This document shows, piece after piece, positions 47,736 to 61,391 of a DNA stretch of 64,000 bases. Below the pieces are notes generated by a model. The model was not told where the DNA came from and did no database searches. It was given only the letters and a program-made list of their open reading frames with translations. The stretch comes from Hypericum androsaemum (lineage: Eukaryota > Streptophyta > Magnoliopsida > Malpighiales > Hypericaceae). Positions within the stretch are counted from its first letter, which is position 1; each line of letters starts with the position of its first letter. Where the stretch lies: assembly GCA_963995505.1 (NCBI GenBank), contig OZ023197.1, forward strand, positions 14,630,475 through 14,694,474, in the 5' to 3' direction. The position numbers were made by a program, and so were the translations under genes.

Positions 47736-47984
47736 TCAACCGGAGACGAGCTTGAGGAGGATGCAGAGGGAGTTGAGGATGATGAGGGGGACGCGCATGT
47801 ACTGTGTGGCGTAGATGAGGCCGACGATCTGGCCCTTGAAGGACTTGGCCCTGCTCCCACCACCACCACCCGGAGAGAACTCCGAGAAGCTCCACCCCCT
47901 CGGCGCCAGGAACCGGTCCTCGTTCAGTATCGCCAGCGCGTTCGCTACCAGCAGGAACCCCTCCAGTAGCGTCCACAACCCCAT
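47736..47984 (-). CDS. Yos1/IER3IP1-like membrane protein
   Basis: Single-exon frame of 82 aa starting MGLWTLLEGFLLVANALAIL. An upstream GTG in frame is not a start. The sequence has the conserved N-terminal hydrophobic segment followed by NEDRFLAPRGW, a Gly/Ser linker (GGGGGSRAKSF, unusually glycine-rich), GQIVGLIYATQYMRVPLIIL, and a C-terminal membrane helix. Yeast Yos1p acts with Yip1p and Yif1p in ER-to-Golgi vesicle transport; human IER3IP1 is the counterpart. The plant function is inferred from the family. A telo-box-like AAACCCTAG sits at 48014-48022, just upstream. Confidence 0.9.
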   Translation of the reverse strand: MGLWTLLEGFLLVANALAILNEDRFLAPRGWSFSEFSPGGGGGSRAKSFKGQIVGLIYATQYMRVPLIILNSLCILLKLVSG

Positions 47985-48013
47985 CCCCACCTAATCAATT
48001 CCTCTCCTTCTAA

Positions 48014-48022
48014 AAACCCTAG
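48014..48022. promoter_or_regulatory. telo-box-like motif upstream of Yos1-like gene
   Basis: AAACCCTAG 30 bp upstream of the ATG, within the leader or core promoter; a second GATTAGGGTT occurs at about 48063-48072. Confidence 0.35.
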
Positions 48023-48184
48023 CTCTCGATCGATTACCAGCCGTTGTTATCGCCGATTGAGGATTAGGGTTGCTTGCCGTCTCCCGGTCTCGGATTCTGA
48101 TCGGATCGGATGATTAGGGTACGCGATTTGGTTCTTGTCACCGACCAAAGAAATGGAGGTTTTTGCAGTTTTTAATATTAATAA

Positions 48185-49479
<1,295 letters not shown>

Positions 49480-49488
49480 TATTAATAA

Positions 49489-50290
49489 TATCAGCGTGGC
49501 ATAGTAAGTTACTTGTAGAAATGTAGGCAGTTAAAGTACTGAACAGTATCGAAATTTTGCGTTTGGTACGGATAGAGACCAAAAACTCTAGAACACTCCC
49601 GTAAGTTTTTTTTTCCAAAATTATTTATATTTATTTAGTCGCGTTGATTAAAAATGGCCTTGGAAGATTGGCGCGGTAAGAAGATCCTCGACTCACTAAT
49701 AATTAGTAATTGGTTAGATAGTTATTTTAATTTAATTAAGAGATTTCAAGTTCAATTTTTTGGGACGTAAAATGTTTGTTAGGTAAGTTTTGTGAAAAAT
49801 TTTACCTGACTCAAACCTAAATTAATCAATGTAGTGATGTTCGGGTACCAGGTAATCTAGAAAGAAAAAATAGACTCTATCTATACCAAAATTTTAGATA
49901 TTGTATGGGTTGTAATCATGTGAGTTGGTTGATTAAAAGTAGTTGTAACTAACTGTTTAGTTTTACTGGAAATCATATTTTTAAGTTGGGAGGTTCAATT
50001 TGAGAATCAAATTTCTTTCCTTCTAACATTTTGTATTTTGCTTCAAAGCTCCCAAAGTAAAATAACAACATAGGCCAATTTATTATGCATATCCGGCGAG
50101 CTTGGAACTTTGAGTACCTCACAACCATCCTGACAAACTAGTTGTACCAAAAATGTAATTAACCAAACGCACAACAGAAAACGCTGCCGTTCTGTAGGAC
50201 TTGCTTTCTCCATCTTCCTCGTCTTCTTCAACCTCCCATCTCTCTCTCTCCCCTAAACCCTCGGAGATTCAATCTTTTCCGGTGAAGTAG
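49489..50290. other. upstream region of SYP81-type gene
   Basis: AT-rich spacer; the last about 80 bp are a CT-rich leader of the syntaxin gene. No other gene seen. Confidence 0.5.
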
Positions 50291-52019
50291 ATGGGGACGA
50301 GGATCAGAGACAGGACGGAGGACTTCAAGGACGCCGTAAGGCAAGCCGCCGTCTCCTCCGGATACGACGAGGTGCTGCTGATCTCGCTTTTTATATTTTG
50401 ATTTAATCTTTTAATTTTTGTCATGGCCTAGTTTATTTTATCGATTGTTTTCCTTTGTTAATTACAGTCGAAATTAGCTGCGGTTCTGGCTTCCTTCATC
50501 ATACGTAAGCCCCCGCAACGATCTCCCTTCACCAAATCCGCTCTTAAGACGGTACGTCGTCGTTCTTCTTGCCCTAATTTTGCGAATGAATCCTATTATA
50601 AGTTTGTTTGGGAATTTATCTACAAGTGAACTCCTCGGATAACCAAACATAGCCTAGATTTCATTTTCTGCTCAAATTTTTTTTTATTTTTCGTGTGATC
50701 AGCTGGAGAGCATTGGGGAACTGGAGCAGTTTTTATGGAAGCACAGGAAGGATTATGTCGATCCCCACCGAACCACTGAACATGAGAGGGACAGTATTGA
50801 ATCCGAGGTCGGTTCCAGTTCCGGTTCTGGTTTTGATTGTGCTATGCTGTGGTGTGTATTTTGGGGCTTGCTGCTTTTGAAGTGTTGATTTAAGAGTTTG
50901 AAGGTTTTTTCGGTTATGGTGCGTGTGTCCGCAGGTTGCTGCTTTCATCAAGGCGTGCAAGGAGCAGATTGATATTCTCAAGAACAGCATACACGACGAG
51001 GAGGAGAGCAACAAGGGATGGCTTGGAAAAAGTAACAGCTCCAATGCTGATGCTATTGCCCATAAACACGGGGTGGTAAGTCACTCATGTTGCTTATTGC
51101 TTATCGCTATAAGCCTTCTTTACTAATTAGTTATATGAGTTAGTTTACTAGTGCAATTGTCCTCCTTGGAAGCTGCTTGAATTTTGGATCTTGTTTTTTT
51201 GTCTCTTCCAATTTGCAGCTTTTAATTTTGAGCGAGAAGCTTCAAGCTGTCACAACACAGTTTGATCAGCTAAGAGGCATGCGCTTCCGGGATGCTATTA
51301 ATAAAAGGATTCCGAGAAAGAGACGTAACCGGGTTCTAGATTCAGTAACATCAGACACAGCAGAACTTAGAAAGCCTGAAGAATCTCAACAAGAGCCTCT
51401 CAGACTTCAGCAACAGTTGCTGGATGATGAAACCCGTGCTCTTGAGGTGATGCTATTTTCAGTTTATTTCGGTAAACTGATGTTACTTCTATACCTGCTG
51501 TATAAAAATATTGTTTGTCTTGTTTTCACCTAGTTTCTTCTTTGGAGAATCATTTTGTGAAGTGCTTGCTGGTTCTGTCATCATGCAGGTTGAGTTAACT
51601 AGCCTTCTGGATTCGGTTCAAGAAACCGAAACTAAAATGCTTGAGATGTCTGCACTAAACCACCTCATGTCCACGCATGTTTTGCAACAAGCGCAACAGA
51701 TTGAGTTTCTTTACGATCAGGTGAGTTTTCTTGCAAACTCGGCATTGAACAACGATAGTTTCACCACCATGACAATGTTGGATCACTTTCTTGTTTATAT
51801 ATTCCGACGACTAGTGCTTCGAATCGCTGCTATCTCATGATCTGTTCCCTCGATTTCCCAATCGCCACTTTGCAGGCGGTCGAAGCCACGAAGAATGTAA
51901 CGCTTGGTAACAAAGAGCTGACGAAAGCCATACAACGGAACAGCAGTTCGAGGACGTTCCTCATTCTCTTTCTCTTCGTACTAACCTTCTCCGTTATCTT
52001 TCTCGATTGGTATAGTTGA
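50291..52019 (+). CDS. SYP81: syntaxin, SYP81 (Ufe1/syntaxin-18) type
   Basis: Seven exons, all phase 0: 50291-50371, 50468-50551, 50703-50807, 50935-51075, 51219-51446, 51589-51720 and 51876-52019, giving 304 aa. The N-terminus MGTRIRDRTEDFKDAVRQAA is the syntaxin-18 type. The middle is helical (EQFLWKHRKDYVD, CKEQIDILKNSI). The SNARE motif spans roughly residues 205-265, with LMSTHVLQQAQQIEFLYDQA around the zero-layer glutamine, and the C-terminal anchor ends SVIFLDWYS. SYP81 is the Qa-SNARE on ER membranes that receives retrograde Golgi vesicles. The model covers the whole family length. It lies next to the divergent Yos1-like gene, another ER-Golgi traffic factor; this may be coincidence. 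Confidence 0.95.
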
Positions 52020-52438
52020 TTGGATGAACTCCCCTGCTGTATCACAAAGAGTAATCTTATCGCTCCTTAGTTGAGGAGAGGAGAGGAGAATGACAAATTT
52101 CCGGCAAAATTAGTGTTGTTCTTTTATACAACAAGCTTTTCTCTGTACTGGCTTCCGCTTTTCACATATACAATCAGGAAAAGGGTTGGAGTAGACATAC
52201 TCGTTGGGGCTGTGGGTGAGATGATTTTGCCACTATTTAATAGTACTATTCGATTTGGAATTGGATTGATCGGTGCAGTGACTTCAAATTGCACCATAAC
52301 TACGTTAATATACTTTAAAAAAAACTACGTTAGTGTAGAAACATTTAAACATTTGTAATTGTGTGTTTGAGTAATTAATTAAGAAAAAAATGTAAAAAGA
52401 AATGAACGGTGTTATGGCATTTACACGATCTGGGAAAA

Positions 52439-52460
52439 GGCCCAATGTCTCCGATGGGCC
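52439..52460 (+). promoter_or_regulatory. paired GGCCCA/TGGGCC (site II) motifs
   Basis: GGCCCA at 52439-52444 and TGGGCC at 52455-52460, with AAGCCCAC further on, lie about 70-90 bp upstream of the eL33 TATA box. Site II elements of this kind, bound by TCP factors, are typical of plant ribosomal-protein promoters. Confidence 0.6.
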
Positions 52461-52527
52461 TTCATCACAAAAGCCCACGGAAGACTCTCAGAGCCGAAAC
52501 CAAGCCAATCCCCCCAAGCGCTTTCTG

Positions 52528-52535
52528 TATATAAG
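52528..52535 (+). promoter_or_regulatory. TATA box of eL33 gene
   Basis: TATATAAG 102 bp before the ATG, in a standard position relative to the telo-box and leader. Confidence 0.6.
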
Positions 52536-52545
52536 CAACTTTAAA

Positions 52546-52554
52546 TTAGGGTTT
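52546..52554 (+). promoter_or_regulatory. telo-box (TTAGGGTTT) of eL33 gene
   Basis: The interstitial telomere-type motif lies just downstream of the TATA box. Together with the site II motifs it is the classic promoter signature of plant translation-machinery genes. Confidence 0.6.
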
Positions 52555-52636
52555 TAGACCTTCGAAGACCACTAGCAGCTGCCCGAGAAGAAGAAGAAGA
52601 AGGCGCAGCCTAAAACCAGCTCTCCGCGTCGTAGAC

Positions 52637-53493
52637 ATGGTGAAGGGACAGGGAGAACGTGTCAGGTCGCCCCCTCTTCTTACATCTCCTTGGCTTTGAT
52701 TTTCTTTTCTTGTCTTCATATTTTTAGGACTAATTTCCCCCCCTTTTTTTCTATGTGTTTTTTTTTCTGAATTGCAGGCTCTACATTAGAGGAACAATTC
52801 TGGGCTACAAGAGGTAAGCTCCCGTGAATTCGAACTTCTCTGGAATTGGATTCTGATTCGGTGGTTTTATGGTTTTGGATATGACGAGAAATGTGAGTCT
52901 AGAGGTGGTTAGGGGATTAGAGTCTCGTGGCCTGCGATCCCACTGTTTTTGTTGGATTCGTGTTCCCCGGAACTTGTTGTGTGAAAAATGAGACTTGGAA
53001 GTATATTTTCGAGGGATGGGTTTGATTGTTGGTTGGGATTGGTGATGTTTTAACTGCGTAGATTTATGTTATTGTGGTGGTTGATTTTTTGGGTGGTTTG
53101 GTTTTTTTTGCTGCAATGTAATGGTAGGTCGAAGTCGAACCAGTACCCGAATACATCCCTGATCCAAATCGAGGGAGTCAATACCAAGGAGGAGGTTGCC
53201 TGGTATGCTGGCAAGAAGATGGCTTACATATACAAGGCCAAGACAAAGAAGAGTGGCTCCCACTATCGCTGCATCTGGGGAAAGGTTAACAGGCCACACG
53301 GTAACAGCGGTGTTGTGAGAGCCAAGTTCAAGAGCAACCTTCCACCCAAGTCAATGGTGTGTTAAATGATGTGTTCTGGTGATTGTTTTTGTTTTGTTCT
53401 ATTATTGCTTATTAGTATCGTATTAACTGCATCTTTTTTGCTGTTTCTCAGGGAGCACGAGTAAGAGTCTTCATGTACCCCAGCAACATCTAA
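52637..53493 (+). CDS. RPL35A: 60S ribosomal protein L35a (eL33)
   Basis: Four coding exons, 52637-52665, 52778-52813, 53128-53356 and 53452-53493, give 111 aa, the normal family length. The reading is [20 protein letters not shown], a [16 protein letters not shown] strand, [40 protein letters not shown] and the ending [11 protein letters not shown]. Small basic protein of the large cytosolic ribosomal subunit. The first exon is only 29 bp, as often in plant ribosomal genes. A further intron in the 3' UTR is likely (about 53495-53648: GTACTT donor right after the stop, TTGCAG acceptor). The promoter has site II, TATA and telo-box elements. Confidence 0.97.
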
Positions 53494-53648
53494 GGTACTT
53501 CAGCTCCTTATTCATACACATTTTATATTTTCTGTCCGGACATTTTATATTTTTGAGTAATCGTTTTTGGAATTTTGAATTGAACCTCAATGTGACATTG
53601 TCCTTGCCGTTTCTTTATGTTGATCATGTTGCTTTATTTTACTTGCAG

Positions 53649-55930
53649 CTACTCGGACTCACGCGTAGATCATAGATCAGTTCCATGGTCAATTGCTTCA
53701 ATCGGCTAAGTTTTAAAACCTGTGTACTCTCTTTGTTTTTCAGTGCCGCTGGAACTTGTTTTGATTTGGTCTATGTTGGAATCTAATTTTGAAACACTTA
53801 TTACTTATTTACTACTTTATCATGCATTTCCTGTGTGTTTATCTGTTTCGGCTTGTTCATGAACTACAGAACATCTCTGGTAGAATATTTTAACTAGTTT
53901 CTAGTAATCAATGCTTGATAGAGAATTATAATAAGAGGTCTCAGTTTTTCCTCTTTTTTTTACCGTAATTTTTTTTATCGAAAAAATGGTAAAGATTTTT
54001 GTACAACACGAGAAAAAAAGTGAATATTGGCTTTTTACCGGATTTACTTTCTTTTCGTGTTATAAACACGCAAAATTTTCTACCATTTCTATTGTGTTAT
54101 GGAAATTCCCAATAGCACACCTATGCTAGGGTCCCTTTTAAAGGTATGTAGACACAACAATGGGTGTTCTTCCCACATCTTGACGCTAAGGTCTCACCGA
54201 CTGATTTGAATCTACATTAATAGGTTGATTAGTTATTTTTAAAAAGTTATTTTAAAATAATCTCAATCCCAATAATCTCGAAGGTATTCCAAATGGTCAA
54301 CGGATGTTTAAAGGTAGCCTGCCGGTCGCGTGTCTTATATATTAACTAACGACGTGGCCGGGGTGCAATTTTCTGATTCCGTAAAATTTAAGGTTTACCA
54401 TGTTATTACTTTTCTTAATTTCTAATTAAAGAGCAAATAAAAAATGACCCATATTTTAGCTTCATCCATTTGTTATTTGCTTATACATCTTTTTGTGGTG
54501 TTAAATATACGTCATACGTGGCTATGTTGCTCTATTCAATGTCATGCCCTTTAATTAAATAGCATAATAGATCATATTAAGATCGTCATCGGTGCCTAAA
54601 GGTCTGTAATAGAACTTGGTTCAAGTAGTTGGATTTGAATTCTCTTGAAAAAGACGACAATGTTCGACTTAAATGTAAAGAAAGTATATTGCAGAAATAT
54701 AGAATGAACGTGCAAATTCTCCAAGTTTTTTTGTATTTCTTTCGTTCAATGACCATGGCTTGAATGAAGTTCTCCTTGATCGTGATATGCATTAATAAAG
54801 ATGATTTTTTTTGAACGAAACATTAATAAAGATGTTGGCGCATCGTCGTCGTATGAAAATCCTGCGAGTACGCAAATCCCAATTGACGAATTCCTGAATG
54901 ATCCAACCCTGCTATCTTAATTGTAAGCTCAAGGATTAACTGATGAAAAAAATTAAGTTAATAAAAAATTTCGAATTTTGAATTTTGAATTTTAAGGATG
55001 TTTAAGTTTGGCAGTTATTTTTTGTAATTTTGTGTAGTTCGTATTTTAATTAGTAAAAAATGTTAAAATATTACAAAAGCCCTAGCTCAATTAATTTAAT
55101 GGGAATAACTGTTTCGTTTAAGTAATACAAATGTAAAATATATTGTTGAATAGATTGACAAAAAAAATTTGGTTAATGGGAGATGACAATTTCCAATGTA
55201 AAAGTCTTGCCGCACATGGACGGGTCCGAAGAATCGGACAACACATGGTTCCAATTAAGATGGTTTATGGCATTCGGGAGGCCAAACTCCAGCCGATGGG
55301 CCATTTGGACCTTCTACTTTCTAGCACCGTGTTGTGTTTATTAAATTTTCTTAAATAAATTTAAGTCTCTTATTATTCGAACTAAGTAGTAGTAAAATTA
55401 TAGATTAATATATCTTTAAAATTGATTTAAAATGGAGTACCGTGGAACAATAATGAAATGTTGACCTATACAATTAAAGAGAATAATCCATTTTTTCTTT
55501 TAAATTAATTCATTCGTTTTTAAGAAAAAATCAAAATCACTAATATTCGAATCAATGGATTCCGGGGAACTAAGTTTGCATTTTGTGCAGAAACGGAAAC
55601 ACCAACTTACTTCACTTGGATGTATATATATACACTTCACCCAAAAAATGTATACACGAACACTTTTCAAATAAAATTACATATATACACTTTCCTTATT
55701 CACCACCACCTGAGCCATGCAAAGAGCAGTACTCTTATCAACCGCTATTATTACGAGTAGAAAGAAATTTAAATTTTTTTAAAAGAAGATTTAGATTCAC
55801 ATTTTACAAAAACAATATTGTAGAAAACCTATTTTAAAAAGCACTCGTCCTTAATCCTTATCAATAAATCTCTACTTTAACAAGTCATTTCATTTTCTGC
55901 TCTCTCTTTCTCTAATATATATATACGCTT
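53649..55930. other. intergenic between eL33 and translocator genes
   Basis: Starts with the remainder of the eL33 3' UTR. The rest is AT-rich with no recognised gene or repeat; the last about 250 bp are the promoter and leader of the translocator gene. Confidence 0.5.
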
Positions 55931-56138
55931 TTTGGTTTGTGTCTGGTCCACTACCCAAAACGACACTCCTCCACGGCCAAAACGCAAAGCAGAGGCTCAC
56001 GCGTTATGCCACCACCGCGATCTCTTCCCTCTCTACGGTAGTAGACGACCGGACGACAGCCACCACCCCACACCTAAAACGACGCCGTTGTCGCGTCACC
56101 TCGAATCTTCCATCCCTCCCTCCAGATCGACAGATTTA

Positions 56139-56160
56139 GAGAGAGAGAGAGAGAGAGAGA
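56139..56160. repeat. GA microsatellite in 5' UTR of translocator gene
   Basis: About eleven GA units ending 12 bp before the ATG at 56173. Confidence 0.8.
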
Positions 56161-56172
56161 ATCGGAGGAGAA

Positions 56173-57595
56173 ATGGCGGAGAGGGCGGCTGCCGGCGCCG
56201 GCGGGGTGACGTTGACGACGGTGGGTCTAATAACCGCCTGGTACTTGTCGAACATCGGCGTCCTCCTCCTGAACAAGTACCTCCTCTCCAACTACGGCTT
56301 CAAGTACCCCATCTTCCTCACCATGTGCCACATGACCGCCTGCTCCCTCCTATCCTACGTGGCGATCGCCTGGATGCGCGTGGTCCCGATGCAGACCCTC
56401 AGATCGCGGCTCCAGTTCGTCAAGATCGCCGCTCTCTCCCTCGTCTTCTGCGTCTCCGTCGTCTTCGGCAACGTCTCGCTCCGGTTCCTCCCCGTCTCCT
56501 TCAACCAGGCCGTGGGGGCCACCACCCCCTTCTTCACCGCCGTCTTCGCTTACATCATCACCTTCCGCCGCGAGCACTGGATCACCTACCTCACCCTCCT
56601 CCCCGTCGTCACCGGCGTCGTCATCGCCTCCGGGGTATTAATTCCGTCATTTCCCTTCGCGATCTGGTCTTTTCGTCTCCGAATTGAATGAGAACTGTTG
56701 TTCCTTGTAGAGTGAGCCTAGCTTCCACCTGTTCGGGTTCCTAATGTGCGTCGCGGCTACAGCTGCGAGGGCGCTCAAGTCGGTTTTGCAAGGGATTCTG
56801 CTCTCCGCTGAGGGGTAATTCCGTCATTTCCTTCTCGATTCTTGTTGTTGATTGAATTGAGAGCCTGAGACGAGCGAGAACTGTCTCGGTTTTTCTGTTG
56901 ATGATGAAGGGAGAGGCTCAACTCGATGAATCTTCTGCTTTACATGGCGCCGATAGCTGTTGTGTTATTGCTCCCTGCTACGCTTATTATGGAAGAGAAT
57001 GTGGTTGGTATCACGCTGGCTCTTGCCAGGGACGATGTCAAGATCATTTGGTACCTGCTGTTCAACTCGGCGCTCGCCTACTTTGTCAATTTGACCAACT
57101 TTCTGGTCACGAAGCACACCAGTGCTCTCACTCTTCAGGTACCAATTTTCTTGCTTTTCGATCCCCTCTCCGCGAGCTAGAGGTGTTCACTGGCTATTCT
57201 AGTTGTAGAATAGCTCCCTATCCTCATTGGTGCATGAATGAGGTGGCTTTGGCCGTAAAATTTTGACTGCGGAAAGTGAAGCTTGATTCGTAGTTAGTAG
57301 TGCTAGCTTACCTTTAACATGATTCCGGATGTTCTTGCTCTGAACTTGCAAGGCCTATTCCTTCGTGGGGCTTTATTTCTCCCCGAGATGGTTTTCAGAA
57401 TACTCTCCTGATGATTTGGGATATGATAAACAAGTGTCTTTAATCTTTCAGGTTCTAGGCAATGCAAAAGGTGCAGTAGCAGTCATTGTATCAATTCTGA
57501 TATTCAAAAATCCGGTCTCGGCTACTGGAATGCTTGGTTATGCGCTTACGGTCCTCGGAGTCGTACTCTACAGCCAAGCCAAGAAACGATACTAG
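56173..57595 (+). CDS. nucleotide-sugar/triose-phosphate translocator family
   Basis: Four exons: 56173-56634, 56711-56814, 56910-57138 and 57452-57595, giving 312 aa. It is an EamA/TPT-type carrier with about ten membrane helices. Landmarks: [74 protein letters not shown] and the end [15 protein letters not shown]-terminal lysine-rich tail is usual for Golgi or ER members; no chloroplast transit peptide is present, arguing against a plastid triose-phosphate exchanger. Closest in memory are Arabidopsis At3g11320 and At5g05820, a KT/NST subgroup containing UDP-arabinofuranose transporters. The exact substrate cannot be read from sequence. Exon 1 is strikingly GC-rich compared with the flanks. 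Confidence 0.9.
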
Positions 57596-58634
57596 TGAGA
57601 TGCGCCGGAGAAGAGCCGCTCGCTTAGTACAGAACTCGCAAGTGCATTTTGTTTCCAACAGCAACATGAAAGCCGTGACCCTCGGGGGACAAAGTTCGGA
57701 GCGTTGCCGGAGCTGTGGATTTTGCATCTGCTAGATAGTATTTTTGTTTCCCATGGAAACCTCGGAAGAAAGCCGCGGGATTAGCCTCAGAAGGGTAGAA
57801 ACTCAAAAAAAATAAGTGACTCATTTATTCTCAATTGGTCCCTAGTTAGGGTTCTTAACGAAATATCCTTTAATCTTTTCTTATTCTTTCAGGGAAGGGC
57901 AATGTAGAATTCGATCGTTGCACAAACTTCTTGTTATTGACATTCGACCAAATTGATTAATTTAATGAAAACATCATTTGATCTTTTCCTATTTTCTATC
58001 TCTGCTTCCTCTTCGTTTCTCAAACTAGATATGGAAAATTCTGTCGCCTTTATGTTCGCATACCAGATAATTTTGATAAACAAAAAAAGCTTTAGTTTAC
58101 TTTATATTACAGAGGAATTTTCTACAAATAGACTTCGCCACTAGAAAGCATCTGCTCATGAAACTGGATGCCAAAGTCCGACTTCCATCAGAATACCAAC
58201 GTCAATCTAAACCTCGAGGCCGGAGAGAAGATGGTCATTTCGCGTAGATAAGCGATCAAGATGGAGGAGGGAACTCGGTTTGCGGCTGTCCTGCCATGTG
58301 AATGAACAGCTAGTCGCTTGACTCCCCGAGGCAAGTGAATTGTCGCAACTGCAAACGATCAGATCACGTAAGAAATGGCGACCCTATTGAGTTGCCAAGC
58401 ACTGTGAACCAATTAAGAGGTTGTCAGATTGCTCCGTGCTTCTGGGAACATCGTTCGGAAGTGATGATCTTAGCATGGCCAAGTTTGGATCGTCGGTGTG
58501 CTTGTCCCACGCTGCTTTAAATTGGAGGCCCTTGCACCTTCGGATTAGGAGCAGAAACAGATAAGTTTACCCATTTTATACGCAATAGTGCTTCTTGAGA
58601 TATACCTATACAAAGAAGGAAGATAGAGTAATAC
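57596..58634. other. convergent 3' flanks
   Basis: Holds the 3' UTRs of the translocator (plus) and TTI2-like (minus) genes. Nothing else recognised. Confidence 0.5.
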
Positions 58635-61391
58635 TTACTGCTGGAGCAAAACCATTATGCCAGTAACTTGATTTCTGATTTCTTCACGAGCCATCTTCAG
58701 TGCTGCCTCCTTATACAGAACGGCGAGTTCATCGACCAATCTGACATCAACACATGCGAAAAGATCCCGGGTTAATTCAGATCAGAATAGAGAGTGAGTT
58801 TAAAGGTATTCTATAGATCCGTGGAGTGAAGGTCTCCTTGAATTTAATTGCTTTTAGAAATTGTAAAATGTAATCCCACCTCAACCACAATTTCCATATC
58901 TGATGTCATTTTCATTAACCAAATATCATCTAGAATAGGAATCAACAGCATGAGAGTTGCATTCACCTTTCAATATATGGGGTGTTCCTTATCCAAGTTA
59001 ACCTTATAATCGTATTGGTCCTTTGAAGAACCTGCACAAAAAGCTTATTTCTGAAGATACCACAATTCTTAATCTATACAAAATGAGCAACAACGTTTAC
59101 TGTGGTAACTAATACATATCCACTGTCGAAGAACCTCTGTAGAAGACGAAATCTATGGATGTCTAAAGAAGACCATTTTGTCACTCTTACCAGCAAAACA
59201 GTTTCATCATCATCAGCATGTATCCAGATGAAGAAGAGTGGAAACAGTCGCCTAAAATGAGCTAGCAATACGAGGCCAAGGCCATGCAGAATTGGGTCTA
59301 TGCACTTGAGCCATGCCACGCGGCGCTCCTTACTCCTTGGTTGGCGCTCCAGGTGCCCAAACATCTCATTTAGAATCCTTTCGTACCTACATATGAAAGA
59401 AAATAACGACGGAATAACTTGGCCAGTGCATAGAAATGGAGGCTACAAATACGGCCTCTGTTAAATAGAGTTTCTCATCGGTAAAGGTAGAATAGCTAAT
59501 TATTGGTATATTGCTTGTTCTTGTCAGCTAAGAGCCCTTGGTAGAATCAGGACTTCAACATGTTTAGTCAGGAAAAAGCCAAAAATCACAGATTTCAAGC
59601 TTGTGAATTACGAGTTTTGAAAGGAAAGGCTAGTTAACTTCAACATTAAACTTGAGAAGGTTCTCCCAAAAAATACTTTTTGACTTGTAATTTGACATAC
59701 ATTTGAAGATAAACAGATAAAGAAAAATAAGGAATGATGCCTTAAGACAACGTCTCCTAAAGTCTAAGCATTCAGCTCCGTTTGAGACACATCCAAATTA
59801 AACCGAGCAATCGCTTTCAGTTGCCTACATAAATGTCAGCATTTAACTACAAGAGCGAAGGGGAAGGATCTATACCATGGACTTCGAGGATTGCCATGTT
59901 GTGTGAGTGTGACAAGGATTACTGACATCTCAACAACATTATCCCATATCTCATCAGCAGAGGCAATGTTTTGGCAGCAAGCATCAAGAATGACATCCTC
60001 GTAGAAACCAAGCTCGGCAGCATTCACATTCTTCGCAAGGTGCACAAAACTAATCATACCTTCCACCTAGAAACCCCCCAAACAATCCTTTCACAAATCA
60101 TATACAGCATTCCAACAGAAGCAAAAAAACATGAACATCACTAAACTGAAGCAGAAAAACATACCTTAACCTCAGGAGACCAGTGATCAAGCGCAGTCAA
60201 CGCACATGGAATCACCAAAGCGCACAACTTCCCCAAAGCCGAAGATCCCACCTACAGTCCTCAGAAGTAATTACGAGTTGGACCATATCCATATGCACAA
60301 AAGTAAAGAATTAACAATCAATAGAACAATGTACAGTCTCCTTTCCAGTAATAACAATCAAGGATAAGGAATACATAACCAACTTAGTTATTAGTTTCAC
60401 TTTGGTTGATGATTACGACCTTACGGAAACTGTGGCATGTATGGGGCGCTCTTCCAGAACATCGTCTCATTCACAAAGCTCAAACTCGAGACATTATATA
60501 GCAACGAGGAGATGAAGTAGGACTTCTTTCCATATCAACAATACATTACACCTTTCAACACCTAGAAGTAGAGTAGGCACAAACAACTAATTTCTACTTT
60601 GGTTCTCAAGAACATTGCTCCATTCACAAAGCTCAAACTCAAAGTGACCATTTTTAAAAATCTGAATCTCTTTCTCGGACCATTCGGACCAACCACCATT
60701 GGTACAATGCATAACCATTTTGTGGCACTGGCAAGACAGAGTTCAAGAATCAAAACTAAACAAACACGAACATCGACGAAAAGCCTCCCCTACCTGGGTG
60801 AGGAGCCACCGGAACTGGCGGGCCGCCGCAATTGCGAGCTCAACCGGAGCCCGAGCAGAGGCGGCGGAGACCTCATCCCCATCCAACCCTTTACCAATCG
60901 AGCTCTCCTTAATCCTCCCCTGAAGGAGTGGGACCACCCGGGGCAACACCCCAACCAAGACCCTCTTCTCCTCCTCCACCAACCCCCACGCATCCTCTAC
61001 GACCCTCCTCTCCTCCTCCGGAAAAACCCCAAAAAGGTCGTGACTTTGGGAGAGTTCTCGGAAGGCGGAGGGAACCCACGAAGGGGGCAAGCCGGGCCGT
61101 GTAAGGGACGTAGTTGACGAGACGGCGGCGCACGACAGGGCGAAGCTGGCTAGTGGGCCTACTAGGTCAACGGAGGAGGCTTCTTGGTCTCCGTACTTGA
61201 CCAGATTTTGGAGCTCGGGGATGGAACGTTCGTCTTCGGGTAGAGCGTCTAGAAGCTGCCGCGATAACCTGAGAATTTGAAGTGTTGGTTAAGAATTATG
61301 GTAAAATGGAAGGAGAGAAAAGGTGGCGGGAAGGAGAAGAGAAGAGAAGAGAAGAGAAGAACCGTATTAGGTTGTCGAGAAGACTCGACAT
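58635..61391 (-). CDS. TTI2-like helical-repeat protein, uncharacterised
   Basis: Seven exons on the minus strand: 61391-61363, 61268-60794, 60251-60165, 60066-59876, 59386-59191, 59031-58967 and 58740-58635. All are GT..AG and in phase, giving 382 aa. It starts MSSLLDNLIRLSRQLLDALP and ends GIMVLLQQ. The sequence is all-helical in character (ARM/HEAT-like). Regions such as LAKNVNAAELGFYEDVILDA, then WYERILNEMFGHLERQ and FIWIHADDDETVLLVLQRTN, resemble human TTI2, a subunit of the TELO2-TTI1-TTI2 cochaperone for PI3K-like kinases, when aligned by eye. It is shorter than human TTI2 (about 500 aa). The family call is tentative; the gene model itself is solid because every junction keeps frame. 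Confidence 0.6.

Noticed and set aside
55932..56687. 251-codon Arg/His/Pro-rich frame
   Set aside because: Out-of-frame shadow of the GC-rich first exon of the translocator gene.
60599..61117. 172-codon plus-strand frame
   Set aside because: Antisense to exon 2 of the TTI2-like gene.
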